From: Sutcliffiella halmapala
GTDB lineage: Bacteria; Bacillota; Bacilli; Bacillales; Bacillaceae_I
Assembly (NCBI RefSeq): GCF_002019665.1
Contig: NZ_KV917375.1
Coordinates: forward strand, 2,522,702 to 2,586,701
DNA length: 64,000 nucleotides
Direction of reading: 5' to 3'
Shown here piece after piece: positions 43,854 through 53,730 of the stretch. Positions within the stretch are counted from its first letter, which is position 1; each line of letters begins with the position of its first letter. Both the position numbers and the translations under genes were made by a program. The notes beneath the pieces were generated by a model that worked only from the letters and a program-made list of their open reading frames with translations, did not search any database and was not told where the DNA came from.

Positions 43854-44327
43854 TTACAATTTCAAGTAGAAACTAATACCAGCTCTATCCACCCAACTAA
43901 ATTTTTCAATATCAGCATTTACCAGTTCAGATAATTTAGTCACTGTTATCCATTTTACATCCTTTGATCCATCACCTTTTATCATTATTTCTCCGCTCAC
44001 ATTACAACGGAAATAAACCCCCATTGAATCAATTGGCCCTTTTGTTGTTTGATAAACAGCGAAAGGCTCCATACATTCAACCTCAGAATTGAAAATTTCG
44101 CTTTTACTGATCACCTTATTATCTGAACCAATTATGCTATCCACGTCTAATCCAGTTTCTTCTTTCACTTCTCTTGAAAGACAATCGATTAATGATTCGT
44201 ATTCCTCTAACTGCCCACCTGGTAATTCAAATAATTGGGGCTGGTTTGGTTTATTTCGCGTTTGAATGATTATTTCTTTTTCTCCCTTGTTATCCCGTTC
44301 GATAATTGCTCTTACGTTTACAAACAT
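43854..44327 (-). CDS. Nudix hydrolase
   Basis: A 157-residue Nudix protein with the box GGQLEEYESLIDCLSREV then KEETGLDV at residues 37-62. The usual glycine at the eighth box position is replaced by tyrosine (EEYES), an oddity that is tolerated in some members. GGAGT precedes the ATG. It is unrelated at the sequence ends to its Nudix neighbour. Confidence 0.87.
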   Translation of the reverse strand: MFVNVRAIIERDNKGEKEIIIQTRNKPNQPQLFELPGGQLEEYESLIDCLSREVKEETGLDVDSIIGSDNKVISKSEIFNSEVECMEPFAVYQTTKGPIDSMGVYFRCNVSGEIMIKGDGSKDVKWITVTKLSELVNADIEKFSWVDRAGISFYLKL

Positions 44328-44647
44328 ATTAAGTACTCCAATCTTTTTTAAAATAGAATAGTATCCCTATAGTTGAAGGAGAAAATGATTCACTTTATTC
44401 TCAATCAATAATCAATTAAGTCTTTTATTGGATTTATACTCCCCTTGGTTATATCTTCAAAGCATCGGATCACTATTCTAATATTCTTTTTACCTAATTG
44501 TACCATTTAAGTGGCATTTCTAGCTAAAATATAGTCTAAAAATTCTTTTTTCGTTCTATGAGCAAATTATGAATTAATCATATTACTGCAAAAAAAGCGC
44601 CTATTTCCAATAAATAGAAATAGGTGCTTTTTTTATTCGCTACATGT
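44328..44647. other. Intergenic region with a terminator
   Basis: About 320 bases, mostly AT-rich, with the terminator of the mini zinc-finger gene at 44591-44633. Nothing else is visible. Confidence 0.4.
44591..44633 (-). terminator. Intrinsic terminator after the mini zinc-finger gene
   Basis: AAAAAAGCGCCTATTTC pairs with GAAATAGGTGCTTTTTT; the minus-strand end has a T-run. Confidence 0.88.
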
Positions 44648-44857
44648 TTAACGTGACTCTTTTGGTGGTTCACACACATCACATTTACGCTGGGAATTAT
44701 TTTTAAATTTCGTAAATGTTTTTTCAAAATTACTACCACATGCACATTTAAATAGTAATTTTTGAGAAAAACCGTGATATTCGGTCGAAAGCAATTTGCT
44801 TTCCGAATTCTTCTCAACAAATTCTTTAATTTTACTGATTGTCCATCGTTTATTCAT
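44648..44857 (-). CDS. Mini treble-clef/zinc-finger-like protein
   Basis: A 69-residue protein with LLFKCACGSNFEKTFTKFKN followed by QRKCDVCEPPK. The pattern CxC...CxxC with an F(E)xxxxxFK spacing resembles the treble-clef zinc-binding repeats found next to homing-endonuclease and DUF723-type proteins. The N-terminal half (WTISKIKEFVEKNSESKLLS) also recurs in those proteins. AAT-ATGGAGG gives a good ribosome site. It stands alone with its own terminator. It may be a regulator or a leftover of a mobile nuclease. Confidence 0.65.
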   Translation of the reverse strand: MNKRWTISKIKEFVEKNSESKLLSTEYHGFSQKLLFKCACGSNFEKTFTKFKNNSQRKCDVCEPPKESR

Positions 44858-45133
44858 TCTCTAACACCTCCATATTTTATCGCTAGGCAGAGGCTTTTCT
44901 TGGCATCCGAAATTATGAGCAAAAGTCGTAATTTATCCTAAGTTTCTCATTATAACATGAGCGGGCATACAATAAAACAGCTCGTTATTAGTTAATTGAG
45001 TGCTACTTGATACACCGGGACAGTTCTGTTGCTTCTATTATTTAGCAAAACCAAAGAAGCAAAAAATCCGTCCCCAATTCTTCCTTGTTACTGTCCTTTT
45101 TTTCGGTATACCACCCGTTAGTTGAAGAAGATT

Positions 45134-45616
45134 TTACTCTATATACTCAATTAATTTCCGCGGGACTGTTTCAAAAATTAAGATTTCAGGATTCTTAAAT
45201 GGCTTGTGTTTCAAATACTCATCGAATGTATTCATACTCTCCCAATACTGTTTTATTAAATCTTCTTTAGAAGTTAATCCTTCAGTAAAGTACCCTCCGC
45301 CCACATATTCATCTTCTTTATAAGCAAATAAATCATTTGATATATCTAGATTGAAAACTAAAATTTTATCACTAGACACAGTAAATCTAAGGTGAGAATT
45401 TACAGGTGGTTCAAATTCAGCACCGAAAGCAATTTTAAAATCAATCCATTTTGGTGAATTTATCGGTTTGAAACGGGCTGTTAATTTTGGAAATAAACTA
45501 CCACCGTTTGTATACCATCTTGTTACCGTTTTACAATTTAATCCTTCATTTAAAGCATTTTGTGGGCTTATATATATGTCGTCATCTTTTTCATTTATCA
45601 TATGGTATAAATACAA
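45134..45616 (-). CDS. Protein of unknown function
   Basis: A 160-residue soluble protein beginning LYHMINEKDDDIYISPQNAL and with several aromatic residues (WYTNGGSLFPKL, YVGGGYFTEG). TTG 45616 is preceded by GGGGGC. No signal peptide or membrane segment and no recognisable domain. It is downstream of nothing in particular and its stop is 250 bases before the next minus-strand gene. Confidence 0.55.
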   Translation of the reverse strand: MYLYHMINEKDDDIYISPQNALNEGLNCKTVTRWYTNGGSLFPKLTARFKPINSPKWIDFKIAFGAEFEPPVNSHLRFTVSSDKILVFNLDISNDLFAYKEDEYVGGGYFTEGLTSKEDLIKQYWESMNTFDEYLKHKPFKNPEILIFETVPRKLIEYIE

Positions 45617-45681
45617 AACTATCGCCCCCGTTAACTACCACCCTGCTTATTTTTTATTAATACAGATAGGTATGGAACATC

Positions 45682-48600
45682 TCAATCCATTTTTTTTAAA
45701 ATAGCCACTTTTACTCGATTGTTACCAATCAAGAACTCTTTCATAATTTCTGTATTTCCAATTATGAGGTTGTTCACGAGTACATTTTTACGGATTAACT
45801 CTTCGTTTTGTTGAATTGCTTTCTTTATATCTTCATCTCCATCAAGAGCAAAGTCAACACGGAGATCGATTGGTAGGTTTTGTTGCTTACGCTCATCTTG
45901 GATAACACGGATCACTTCTCGAGCTAGTCCTTCGAGGCGAAGTTCTTCTGTAATGGTAGTATCTAAAACAACGTAAAAGTTTTGATTCGAGCCCAAGGAT
46001 AGTCCTGAATCAGCTACACGATCCACGTTTAAAAGGTCTAGAGGTATGTCTAATACCTTATTACTAGTTGGGACAAGAACCTTTTCATCTTGAATAACTT
46101 TTGCTTTTTCCTCATCAGACAACTTTTCTAGATAAGTTTTTACAACGCTAATATTTTTACCAAGAACAGGACCAGCAACTCGGAAGTTTAACTTGACATC
46201 ATAGCTGACAAAATTATCAGAGGACTCCTTTATCACCACATTCTTTACATTAATTTCATCTCGAATGATGCTACTATACTTTTCTAATGTTTTCCCTACT
46301 TCAGGTTTATTTGGGATAACTACAAGCTCAGAGAGTGGCTGCTTTGTCTTGATTGCTTCTGTGTTACGTACACCACGTGCCAATTCCACCACTTGGAGGA
46401 CAGCATCCATATCCTGTTCTAGCTGTGTGTCTACTTCTTTTTTATCAACTTTCGGGAAATATGCGAGATGAACACTTTCCCCAGTTAAGTTTAAATGAAT
46501 GTCCTCTGCTAGAAACGGTATAAAAGGGGCTAATAGCTTGCTCATCTGCACAAGTACTTGATGAAGTGTGTGATAGGCAGCTTTTTTGGTTTCTGTCATC
46601 CCTTCTTTCCAGAAACGATCGCGGGAACGACGGATGTACCAGTTACTTATTTCATCAACGTATTTTTCCAGTATTTTCGCGGCTTTTGTAAAGTCGTATT
46701 CATCCAATGCATCACTTACTACTGAAGTCACACTATTTAAACGCGATAATACCCATCGATCAAGCAGCGTCTTCTCACCTGTTTCCTTTTCATCATAATG
46801 GTACCCATCAATGTTTGCATAAAGAGTATAAAACCCGTGAGTATTTACAAGTGTATCAATTACTTTTGATTTCGCCTCAATCACGACCCGCTCCGAGAAA
46901 CGCTTATTGTTCCATGGTGCGCTGTCAGCTAGAAGTGCCCAACGAAATGCATCCGCCCCAAACTTGTTAACTAGTTCCATTGGATTCAGCGCATTACCTT
47001 TACTTTTAGACATCTTACGTCCTTCTTCATCTAAGATGTGTCCTGTTGAAAGAACACGTTTATATGGAACTTTTCCCGTAAACAAAGTTGAAACAGCAAG
47101 CAAGCTATAAAACCAACCACGAGTCTGATCAATTCCTTCACAGATTACATCTGCTGGAAATTGTTTCTCGAATTTTTCTTTGTTCTCAAATGGATAATGA
47201 TGCTGTGCAAACGGCATAGAGCCACTGTCAAACCAAACATCTATTACTTCTGAAACCCGGTTCATTGTGCCTTCACACTTTCCACATTTTAATTGAACTC
47301 GATCAACATAAGGTTTGTGAAGCTCCACGTCTCCAATATCACCAATAGCTTTCTCCTGTAAATCTTTCTGACTATGTGGTGCATATTGATGTTCACAAGT
47401 ATCACAAATCCAGACAGGTAGCGGAGTACCCCAATAACGATTCCGACCGATATTCCAATCAACCATATTTTCAAGGAATTTCCCAAATCGTCCATCTTTT
47501 ATATGTGCAGGATACCACTCCACCTCCTGATTGTTCTTGAGGAATTGATTTTTCAGTTCAGTAGTCTTAATAAACCAGCTCTCTATTGCATAGTAAAGCA
47601 AAGGAGAATCACAACGCCAGCAGTGAGGATAGCTGTGTTCATATTTTTCTTTATGAAAAAGAAGTCCTGCGTTTGCTAAATATTTTACGATATCTACGTC
47701 ACAGTCTTTCACAAATCGACCTGCATATAGAGGGATATCCTCCGTATAACGACCTTGGCCATCAACAACATTGAAGAAAGAAAGATTATGTTTTTTTACT
47801 AAATTATAATCATCTTCACCATAAGCTGGTGCAATGTGTACAATCCCCGTTCCACTCTCAGCGTTTACAAAATCAGCCTCTACAACATAGTGACCACGCT
47901 CTGGCTTCATAAACGTAAATGGTGCTGTATAACCGAGATTATTAAACTCACTTCCTTTATGGGTAGAAATGATTTCAAAATCTTCTCCAAGGTTCTTTTC
48001 TGCTAATGCTTTTGCAACAATATAAACTTCATCACCCTTCTTCGCTTTTATATAAGTAAGGTTAGGGTTTACAGCAAGTGTTACGTTCGCAGGCAAGGTC
48101 CAAGGTGTTGTCGTCCATCCTAAGAAGAATTCATTTTCTTTGCCATTCACTTTAAATTTTGCTGTTGCTGAAAGGTCTTTTACATCTTTATAGCCTTGGG
48201 CAACTTCATGAGAACTTAAAGTAGTCTGGCAACTCGGACAGTATGGCGTTACCCGGTGACCTTTATATAGCAGTCCACGGTTATGTAAATTACTTAAGAT
48301 GTACCAAACGCTTTCAATGTAACGATTTTGAAGGGTGACATAAGGATCGTCCATATCTAGCCAGTAGCCAATCGATTCGGTAAACTCACGCCACTGTTTT
48401 TCATAGTTAAATACACTCTTTTTACATTCTTCAATGAACTTCTCTACGCCATACTCTTCTATTTCTTGTTTTCCAGAAATTCCAAGTTGCTTTTCCACTT
48501 CAAGTTCTACCGGTAATCCATGTGTATCCCAGCCTCCCTTACGTAATACTTGGTAGCCTTTCATCGTTTTATAGCGTGCAACAAAATCCTTAATGACACG

Positions 48601-48780
48601 CCCGAGCACATGACCAGCGTGGGGAAGACCATTCGCTGTTGGAGGTCCTTCATAGAATACAAACGTTTCTGCACCATCTCGATTTTCCATTGAACGGTTA
48701 AACACACGCTCAGCATTCCAGAAATCTTTCACACGATTTTCACGATCTAAAGCCGCTTCTTTTGTATAGACACTTCGCAT
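45682..48780 (-). CDS. ileS: Isoleucyl-tRNA synthetase, type 2 (eukaryote-like)
   Basis: A 1032-residue class I synthetase that charges tRNA(Ile). The HIGH-type motif is in [17 protein letters not shown] near residue 45 and KMSKS is in [13 protein letters not shown] near residue 590. The editing (CP1) domain is present between them, with [19 protein letters not shown] and the [15 protein letters not shown] strand. [11 protein letters not shown] plus the long C-terminal region without a terminal zinc finger mark the type 2 enzyme, which is usually resistant to mupirocin. ATG 48780 has GAGGTGG upstream. A T-box with an ATC specifier precedes it. A housekeeping type 1 ileS may exist elsewhere in the genome. 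Confidence 0.92.
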   Translation of the reverse strand: MRSVYTKEAALDRENRVKDFWNAERVFNRSMENRDGAETFVFYEGPPTANGLPHAGHVLGRVIKDFVARYKTMKGYQVLRKGGWDTHGLPVELEVEKQLGISGKQEIEEYGVEKFIEECKKSVFNYEKQWREFTESIGYWLDMDDPYVTLQNRYIESVWYILSNLHNRGLLYKGHRVTPYCPSCQTTLSSHEVAQGYKDVKDLSATAKFKVNGKENEFFLGWTTTPWTLPANVTLAVNPNLTYIKAKKGDEVYIVAKALAEKNLGEDFEIISTHKGSEFNNLGYTAPFTFMKPERGHYVVEADFVNAESGTGIVHIAPAYGEDDYNLVKKHNLSFFNVVDGQGRYTEDIPLYAGRFVKDCDVDIVKYLANAGLLFHKEKYEHSYPHCWRCDSPLLYYAIESWFIKTTELKNQFLKNNQEVEWYPAHIKDGRFGKFLENMVDWNIGRNRYWGTPLPVWICDTCEHQYAPHSQKDLQEKAIGDIGDVELHKPYVDRVQLKCGKCEGTMNRVSEVIDVWFDSGSMPFAQHHYPFENKEKFEKQFPADVICEGIDQTRGWFYSLLAVSTLFTGKVPYKRVLSTGHILDEEGRKMSKSKGNALNPMELVNKFGADAFRWALLADSAPWNNKRFSERVVIEAKSKVIDTLVNTHGFYTLYANIDGYHYDEKETGEKTLLDRWVLSRLNSVTSVVSDALDEYDFTKAAKILEKYVDEISNWYIRRSRDRFWKEGMTETKKAAYHTLHQVLVQMSKLLAPFIPFLAEDIHLNLTGESVHLAYFPKVDKKEVDTQLEQDMDAVLQVVELARGVRNTEAIKTKQPLSELVVIPNKPEVGKTLEKYSSIIRDEINVKNVVIKESSDNFVSYDVKLNFRVAGPVLGKNISVVKTYLEKLSDEEKAKVIQDEKVLVPTSNKVLDIPLDLLNVDRVADSGLSLGSNQNFYVVLDTTITEELRLEGLAREVIRVIQDERKQQNLPIDLRVDFALDGDEDIKKAIQQNEELIRKNVLVNNLIIGNTEIMKEFLIGNNRVKVAILKKMD

Positions 48781-48847
48781 TTCATCCACCTCTTTATCTA
48801 TTGAAATTTTTAACACATCACTCTAGAGATTTTTACCGAAGAAAATA

Positions 48848-49100
48848 AAAAAATCCGCCCCTGTATAAAAAACAGGGACGGATTGAATCCGCGGTACCAC
48901 CCATATTCCGTGTTGATTTTACACGGCACTTGGTTAACAGAACGTATAACGGCCGTCTACCGGTTCTCCCTAATTTAGACATTTCAGGAAAACTTCTCGA
49001 AGATGATTTTCAGCTTTAATATGTCATCGCATTTCAGCTAACAGCGACTCTCTGGGGACAGGGATTTTAGCCTACTCTTTCTCGTCATTGAAATTCAGTT
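48848..49100 (-). promoter_or_regulatory. T-box riboswitch of ileS, ATC (Ile) specifier
   Basis: The T-box motif GGGTGGTACCGCGG (48902-48889) is followed by a terminator (AATCCGTCCCTG / CAGGGGCGGATT then T-run, about 48884-48850). Stem I carries AGAGA, a GTTAGCTG-like distal loop and the specifier segment GAAAATCATCTTCGAG, in which ATC (49007-49005) is the isoleucine codon. It should respond to uncharged tRNA(Ile). Confidence 0.93.
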
Positions 49101-49201
49101 AATTACCAATATGATACATTTTAATTTAATGAATGTCAAAATTTTTCGTTTATTAAACACGAAACAAGTAATGGTTTACAATACTTCAATTAGGTTAACA
49201 A

Positions 49202-49735
49202 TCATCTTGCATCCGTTCTTACTATAAATGCAAATAAAGGAGTAGAATTTTCTTTATTAGTTTGAACAATGAAGCACCTTAGTGTGTTTCCTTGTGAATA
49301 ATCTTCACTATCAGAGCTAAAATTTATCGCATTGTTTCTTTGTAAAGTAATTAAAGATTCCCCGTTATTAACCGGAATAGTAGATACTTTCGCAACATCC
49401 TCAGCATATTTAAATTCCCCAGTTCTAGCAAGAATATAGTCATATACTTCGATTTCGTTCATATCTGAATAAGAAGTTTCTATAAAAATAGTTTCATTTA
49501 AAGATACATAGGTCAACTCTTCCCAACCAATATCATTAATTACTTTTTTATGTACTTCTTCTAAATCTTTCATAGTTTGACCACTTATGTTTTCATACGA
49601 GATAACTTGAATATCCTGATTTCCGGCAATAATCTTAATTTGTGATTTTTCAGTGATACCTACACTACAACCAGACAGAATAAACGCTGTTAAACATATT
49701 GAAAAAACAAATAGCATTTTTATGCTACATTTCAT
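49202..49735 (-). CDS. Putative lipoprotein of unknown function
   Basis: A 177-residue protein with a lipoprotein signal peptide (KMLFVFSICLTAFILSGCSV; lipobox LSGC). The mature part is hydrophilic and beta-rich with one later cysteine (TLRCFIVQT). ATG 49735 has GGGGG seven bases upstream. It is alone, with no transporter genes nearby. Function unknown. Confidence 0.75.
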   Translation of the reverse strand: MKCSIKMLFVFSICLTAFILSGCSVGITEKSQIKIIAGNQDIQVISYENISGQTMKDLEEVHKKVINDIGWEELTYVSLNETIFIETSYSDMNEIEVYDYILARTGEFKYAEDVAKVSTIPVNNGESLITLQRNNAINFSSDSEDYSQGNTLRCFIVQTNKENSTPLFAFIVRTDAR

Positions 49736-50225
49736 TACCATTCCCCCATTTTATACAGTTTTTTGTTACTGCTATCTTATATATTTCCAATCAAGAAGAA
49801 ACTAGCGATTGTATTTGGCAATTAAAAATGATGTTTACGGAAGTATATTTTTTGAATATAAATTAAGGCTTCATATACAAATAATGCATAAAATCTTGTA
49901 TATAAAGCCTCATTTATAATAATTACTTATTAAATTAAAGTGCCCTTTTGCGGAATAACCACCAATCCATATTTGTCATTCGTATGATGTATTGAGCTCT
50001 CGTTCTTCGTTAGCTTAACGAGGAGGCCTTGATTTTTTCTTGTTTGAGATTATTATTTGCTTTTCATTTTTAGACAAAATCCAGTCTGCAACCAATCGCT
50101 GCTGCTTTTTTCAACCCGTCTTGTCCTCTCTTCATATCAGTCTATGAACAGGGCGGAAAGGCTGCCATAAAGAAAGGAAGGAAGCCGTGTTTTCCGCGCA
50201 GCTTCCGTCTCGATCTTCCGAACAA
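49736..50225. other. Gene-free stretch before the GC-rich insert
   Basis: A weak hairpin at about 49865-49910 (AGGCTT.. / ..AAGCCT) and a short GCTTAACGAGGAGG stretch near 50020 are the only structure. Base composition rises sharply from about 50100, which I take as the edge of transferred DNA. Confidence 0.45.
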
Positions 50226-50735
50226 CTAACTCAAATACCGATTTCGGATGACCCCCATATGATGAATCTCGTGTCCTGCGATGCCGTACGCGAGGGCACG
50301 CGCCGTAATGCTTGCGTTGTTGGCTGTGCCTTTGCGGGACCACGCCTCCGCCGGTAACCCGCGCAGCAGTGTGATCGTCGATTGCCGTACGGCCCGGTAG
50401 TCTTCGGCCAATTGCGCGGTTGTCCAGCTTCCGAAAGGAGGCATGAACAATTCCTGGTCGAAACCGGACAGAGGCGTCTGGTCCCCTCTTGCGAACCGGA
50501 GCAGGCGGTAGGTCATGACGCGTTCTCCGTCTGCGATGTGGCCCACCACTTCTTTCAGCGTCCATTTTCCTTCCGCATACCGATACGCGCCATGGCTTTC
50601 GGTCAACGATGCCAGCAGCTCGGTCATTTGCTTTTCCTGGGCGAGCAGAATGTCGATGATGTTGCCATCCGGCACCAACCGGATATACTTTCCGAAGTCT
50701 CCGGCATATTCTTCTTCTGACGGTCTTTGATTCAT
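50226..50735 (-). CDS. DinB-family (YfiT-like) protein, GC-rich and probably foreign
   Basis: A 169-residue four-helix-bundle protein. LKEVVGHIADGERVMTYRLL near residue 65 and YGIAGHEIHHMGVIRNRYL at the end supply the three histidines expected to bind a divalent metal. Family members include putative bacillithiol transferases. The coding region is near 60 percent GC by a one-line count (50281-50340), against about 36 percent around it, and uses GC-ending codons, pointing to recent acquisition, for example from a Paenibacillus-like donor. GAGAGGTG lies seven bases before the ATG. Confidence 0.87.
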   Translation of the reverse strand: MNQRPSEEEYAGDFGKYIRLVPDGNIIDILLAQEKQMTELLASLTESHGAYRYAEGKWTLKEVVGHIADGERVMTYRLLRFARGDQTPLSGFDQELFMPPFGSWTTAQLAEDYRAVRQSTITLLRGLPAEAWSRKGTANNASITARALAYGIAGHEIHHMGVIRNRYLS

Positions 50736-51183
50736 GCGTAATCACCTCTCTATGGAGTTATAGAAAATTAAAATGCTCTTTCCAATGCTCTACCGCGTTT
50801 TTTTGCGAATTTCGTAATTTCGGCATGTATAATGAATTCGCGAAAGGATAAAACTTTCCTTCCAATAATTGAGTGTACGCAACCACTTAGTTAGTAAGTA
50901 ACTCTTACCAAGTCTGTATAAAAATTAGTACCTATACAATATCATTATAAATTTTATTACATAATCCTCTATAAACATACTGCCAAAACATACATAAATT
51001 AAATGCCAGAAACAACTAGCGATTTAACTCCCTTTTTTCAAATCAATCTATGGAATATGAATATATAAGAAAACGACCAGACATCAATCTAGTCGTTTTG
51101 GTAATTACAAAGCTATCATATATGTCAATTTAATAGGCGATTTACACTTATTTACTTTTTGTACTCCAATCCAAAGTCAATTT
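50736..51183. other. Gene-free stretch after the GC-rich gene
   Basis: AT-rich DNA returns here. The hairpin at 51070-51099 is the only obvious feature. Promoter elements for the GC-rich gene probably lie within the first 100 bases but none is clear. Confidence 0.4.
51070..51099 (-). terminator. Intrinsic terminator after the AlkD-like gene
   Basis: AAAACGAC pairs with GTCGTTTT with an inner CAGA/TCTA extension. It lies about 85 bases after the stop codon; the T-run is moderate. Confidence 0.6.
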
Positions 51184-51891
51184 TTAACATCTAACATATT
51201 TACGTTTAAAACCTATCCGCCCTTTATCCATATCTTTTTGAATACTCTCGTAAGGATTTAGGAGACTGCTTTTTTTCTTCTCTCGTTTGACTTCTGCTAT
51301 CCCTACTGCCTTTGCGGTCTCAACCGCTTTTTCATTGAGCGGCACATAAGAGATTCCAACTGTGTATAGAAAATTATTCATCGCAGATTTCGTTCGTTCT
51401 GGTGAATCGTGAATCGTATTTTCAACTTTATCAAGCATATTGGAAATCTTGCCTTCGGAGAATTCATGGTCTTTGCGATTTCCCAAAAGCCAGCAATAGC
51501 AACTCCAGCCAGCTGACATTCTCAGCTCTTCTCCACTTGCAATCCATTTATCAGCGACACTTTGGGCAATATCTGACTCTGATAAAGTTACTGCCACCAC
51601 ATAATCGGACAGCATATAGAAATACGCTGCATCCATCCAACGATCAAAATCTGACTCAGTCATAGCTTTTGGATCTGCAATAATGCCTGCAAAGTACATG
51701 GCATCATAGTTACCTGTTGCATAAAGCTCTTCCGCTAACGGTTGATTTATTTTTATTTTCTTTGCGATTGGTTTCATCACTCCAGTCGCCACACCAAAAA
51801 GCGGCTCGTGCGCACCATTAGATATGTACATTTTTTTCATTCTTTCCTTACCTAAAGCTTCAAGCTCTTGCATAACTGTTTCGAAATCCAT
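51184..51891 (-). CDS. DNA alkylation repair protein, AlkD/HEAT-repeat type
   Basis: A 235-residue helical protein of the AlkC/AlkD superfamily. AlkD-type helices are visible: VATGVMKPIAKKIKINQPLAEELYATGNYDAMYFAG in the N-terminal third (shown here only by its key parts VMKPIAKK and GNYDAMYFAG) and AGWSCYCWLLGNR near residue 133. These proteins remove bulky or positively charged alkylated bases, but some relatives lack glycosylase activity. GGAGT precedes the ATG. It is separate from the adaptive-response operon at 7-9 kb. Confidence 0.82.
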   Translation of the reverse strand: MDFETVMQELEALGKERMKKMYISNGAHEPLFGVATGVMKPIAKKIKINQPLAEELYATGNYDAMYFAGIIADPKAMTESDFDRWMDAAYFYMLSDYVVAVTLSESDIAQSVADKWIASGEELRMSAGWSCYCWLLGNRKDHEFSEGKISNMLDKVENTIHDSPERTKSAMNNFLYTVGISYVPLNEKAVETAKAVGIAEVKREKKKSSLLNPYESIQKDMDKGRIGFKRKYVRC

Positions 51892-51982
51892 CGTTTTACA
51901 CTCCTTTTCTTACTATTATTACCGAGACCGCCATTGGCTTATCATCATCATTATAATTCATGTTGCATACTGCTCTACTTTA

Positions 51983-52642
51983 TCACAATTCAAAGTAAGG
52001 ATAGTCAAAGTCATTATTATTAATCACTACATCCGCATGTAGGTGCGGGGAATGCTGATCCAAATAGAGTTTCGACGCAGCATGATAACGATGAAGGAAC
52101 ATCTTATCCGCTTTTTCGTAACTGCCGAAATTCGCTTCTTCTCTTTTAGCCCCTCTTTTTCTAGCAATCTCAAAATCAGTGTTTATCAAAATTTTAAAAT
52201 CATAAAAATCGCTTAACTCTTTTTTGAATAGAAAAGTCCCATCTATAATAAATAACGAATCTCTATCGGCCACTTTTGCGTCTTGAGTAACAAATTCATC
52301 CTTTACTAAATCTAGCGACATGGTTTGATAGTGGCGACTTCCCTCTGGTCCCAAGGGGAGTAGCATCTTCTCTTTAAAGGATATGTAATCATGGGCATCC
52401 TCGTAATACCCTTTCGCCGATTCTTTGCCTTGTCTATATCGTATCACTCTTGGATTATGAAAATGATCAATGCTAGTCCTAACCACATTCCTTTTTCTAA
52501 CCCGAAGTGCGTCCGCAAGTTCATCGGCAAATGTACTCTTTCCAGATGCTGTTATCCCGCTGACTCCAACTCTAGTAGGATGAGGGAGCTTTAAACTTTC
52601 TATTCTATTGGCAATCTCAGAGATAAGTTCTACACGCAACAT
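51983..52642 (-). CDS. Uridine kinase-like P-loop NTPase
   Basis: A 219-residue nucleoside kinase-like protein. The P-loop is VGVSGITASGKSTFADEL near residue 24, followed by RTSIDHFHNPRVIRY and the lid segment FEIARKRGAKREEANFGS. The composition fits the uridine kinase/phosphoribulokinase family; many Bacillus members are of unsure specificity. AAGGTGGG precedes the ATG. It stands alone. Confidence 0.85.
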   Translation of the reverse strand: MLRVELISEIANRIESLKLPHPTRVGVSGITASGKSTFADELADALRVRKRNVVRTSIDHFHNPRVIRYRQGKESAKGYYEDAHDYISFKEKMLLPLGPEGSRHYQTMSLDLVKDEFVTQDAKVADRDSLFIIDGTFLFKKELSDFYDFKILINTDFEIARKRGAKREEANFGSYEKADKMFLHRYHAASKLYLDQHSPHLHADVVINNNDFDYPYFEL

Positions 52643-52783
52643 TGTGTTCCCACCTTACATCGAAATGATTTCAGCCCTTTACTTTAGGATATTAAACAAT
52701 TCAACATTAAACTTCGTAAGCCCTTCTTTTATATAAAAGGCTATGTTAATGTTTAATGTTGATATTTATAGAAAAAACAGAAC

Positions 52784-52809
52784 TTCCATCTAATTGGGAG
52801 TTCTGTTTA
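52784..52809 (-). terminator. Hairpin, possible terminator of the 52896-53183 gene
   Basis: AACAGAACTTCC pairs with GGGAGTTCTGTT with one mismatch. A second hairpin and a third inverted repeat (TCAACATTAAAC / GTTTAATGTTGA at about 52700-52760) lie close by. Confidence 0.55.
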
Positions 52810-52820
52810 GTTTATTGCCT

Positions 52821-52850
52821 TATATAACTAACTTTCCCGTTAGTTATATA
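52821..52850. repeat. Perfect 12-bp stem hairpin
   Basis: TATATAACTAAC and GTTAGTTATATA flank a six-base loop TTTCCC. It is just downstream of a small membrane protein gene (stop at 52896). It is AT-rich and lacks a clean T-run, so its role is not clear. Confidence 0.75.
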
Positions 52851-52895
52851 GGAAGAATTACACAATAATTGCATATTAAGTGATGTGACGACAAG

Positions 52896-53183
52896 TCATT
52901 GTTTCTTACTTTTTCGTTCTAAAAGTATAGGTGTTATATTTAGTAAGATAGAAACAATCGTCAAAAACCATAATGCCCTCTCCATACCAGGTACTACATC
53001 CAATAAAGCTGCCCAATCTTCCACTTCTACCCAATCCGATACAAGACTGTATTCTGCACAAAGTGTTAATGCTGTAAATGATAATCCCATCGCCATAGCA
53101 AGCTTATAATCCTTTCCTGCTGCATACATATAAAGATTTATAAAAGTTACTACTATTGCAATAACCCCTAATATTACCCACAT
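52896..53183 (-). CDS. Small three-helix membrane protein
   Basis: A 95-residue protein with helices at about 2-22 (VILGVIAIVVTFINLYMYA), 30-48 and 68-85 (LWFLTIVSILLNITPILL). ATG 53183 has GGAGGG seven bases upstream. No family recognised. Confidence 0.7.
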   Translation of the reverse strand: MWVILGVIAIVVTFINLYMYAAGKDYKLAMAMGLSFTALTLCAEYSLVSDWVEVEDWAALLDVVPGMERALWFLTIVSILLNITPILLERKSKKQ

Positions 53184-53730
53184 AACTATTCCCTCCATAT
53201 ATTTTTATTTATACCGTGCAATAATACTAATGTGCTTCATCTAAATTTTTTGCATTATTTATTATCAGACATTAATACGTCTAATCTTGTTTTGCAGTAA
53301 ATGCTCTTCCTTTTGTGATTTCTTATTGAACAAACCTGTACTGTTAGTTGAATAAAGACATAACCTTTATATAGTAAACTTAGATAATCTTAGTTATCAT
53401 ATGTTTCGACAATTGGAATTAAATTCCCTTTAATTATCATATCATTGCCCGTAACTTCATTAAGTTGATGCTGGATAATTACAAGCAATTGGAACCACGC
53501 AAGGTAGTTATCAAGATATAAAGAAAGATCTGCTCAATAGCAGATCTCAGTTTGTAGAGAAAAGGGTTCGGCATGGTTTCAAATACGATCCATTTTGGAA
53601 AGAGAAGTGGGATAAATGATAGAATATAACTAACCTCATTAACTGACTTTTTGTGGACTAAAAAGGGGGCCAGCCCTTCTGCTCCTTGCACTATTAATAA
53701 GTCCTATTTGCAGAAAAAATATTACTATTA
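53184..53730. other. Gene-free stretch with no supported gene
   Basis: A 70-codon frame at 53479-53691 exists but lacks a ribosome site and reads like chance translation. A segment near 53660-53690 (GGGGGCCAGCCC) is GC-rich. I see no other feature. Confidence 0.45.

Noticed and set aside
44578-44820. 80-codon minus-strand frame across the mini zinc-finger gene
   Set aside because: It runs through the terminator and is in another frame from the gene that has a good ribosome site and CxxC pairs.
44858-45133. Possible structured repeat with GTTGCTTC/GAAGCAA arms
   Set aside because: Short arms with a long AT-rich loop. No second copy was confirmed in the window and no function suggested.
50137-50745. 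202-codon minus-strand frame covering the GC-rich gene
   Set aside because: It is a shadow of the DinB-like gene in another frame. It is arginine-rich and without a domain, as expected for GC-rich DNA read out of frame.
53479-53691. 70-codon minus-strand frame starting MQGAEGLAPF
   Set aside because: No ribosome site, no conserved motif and atypical composition. It lies in a gap that otherwise looks non-coding.
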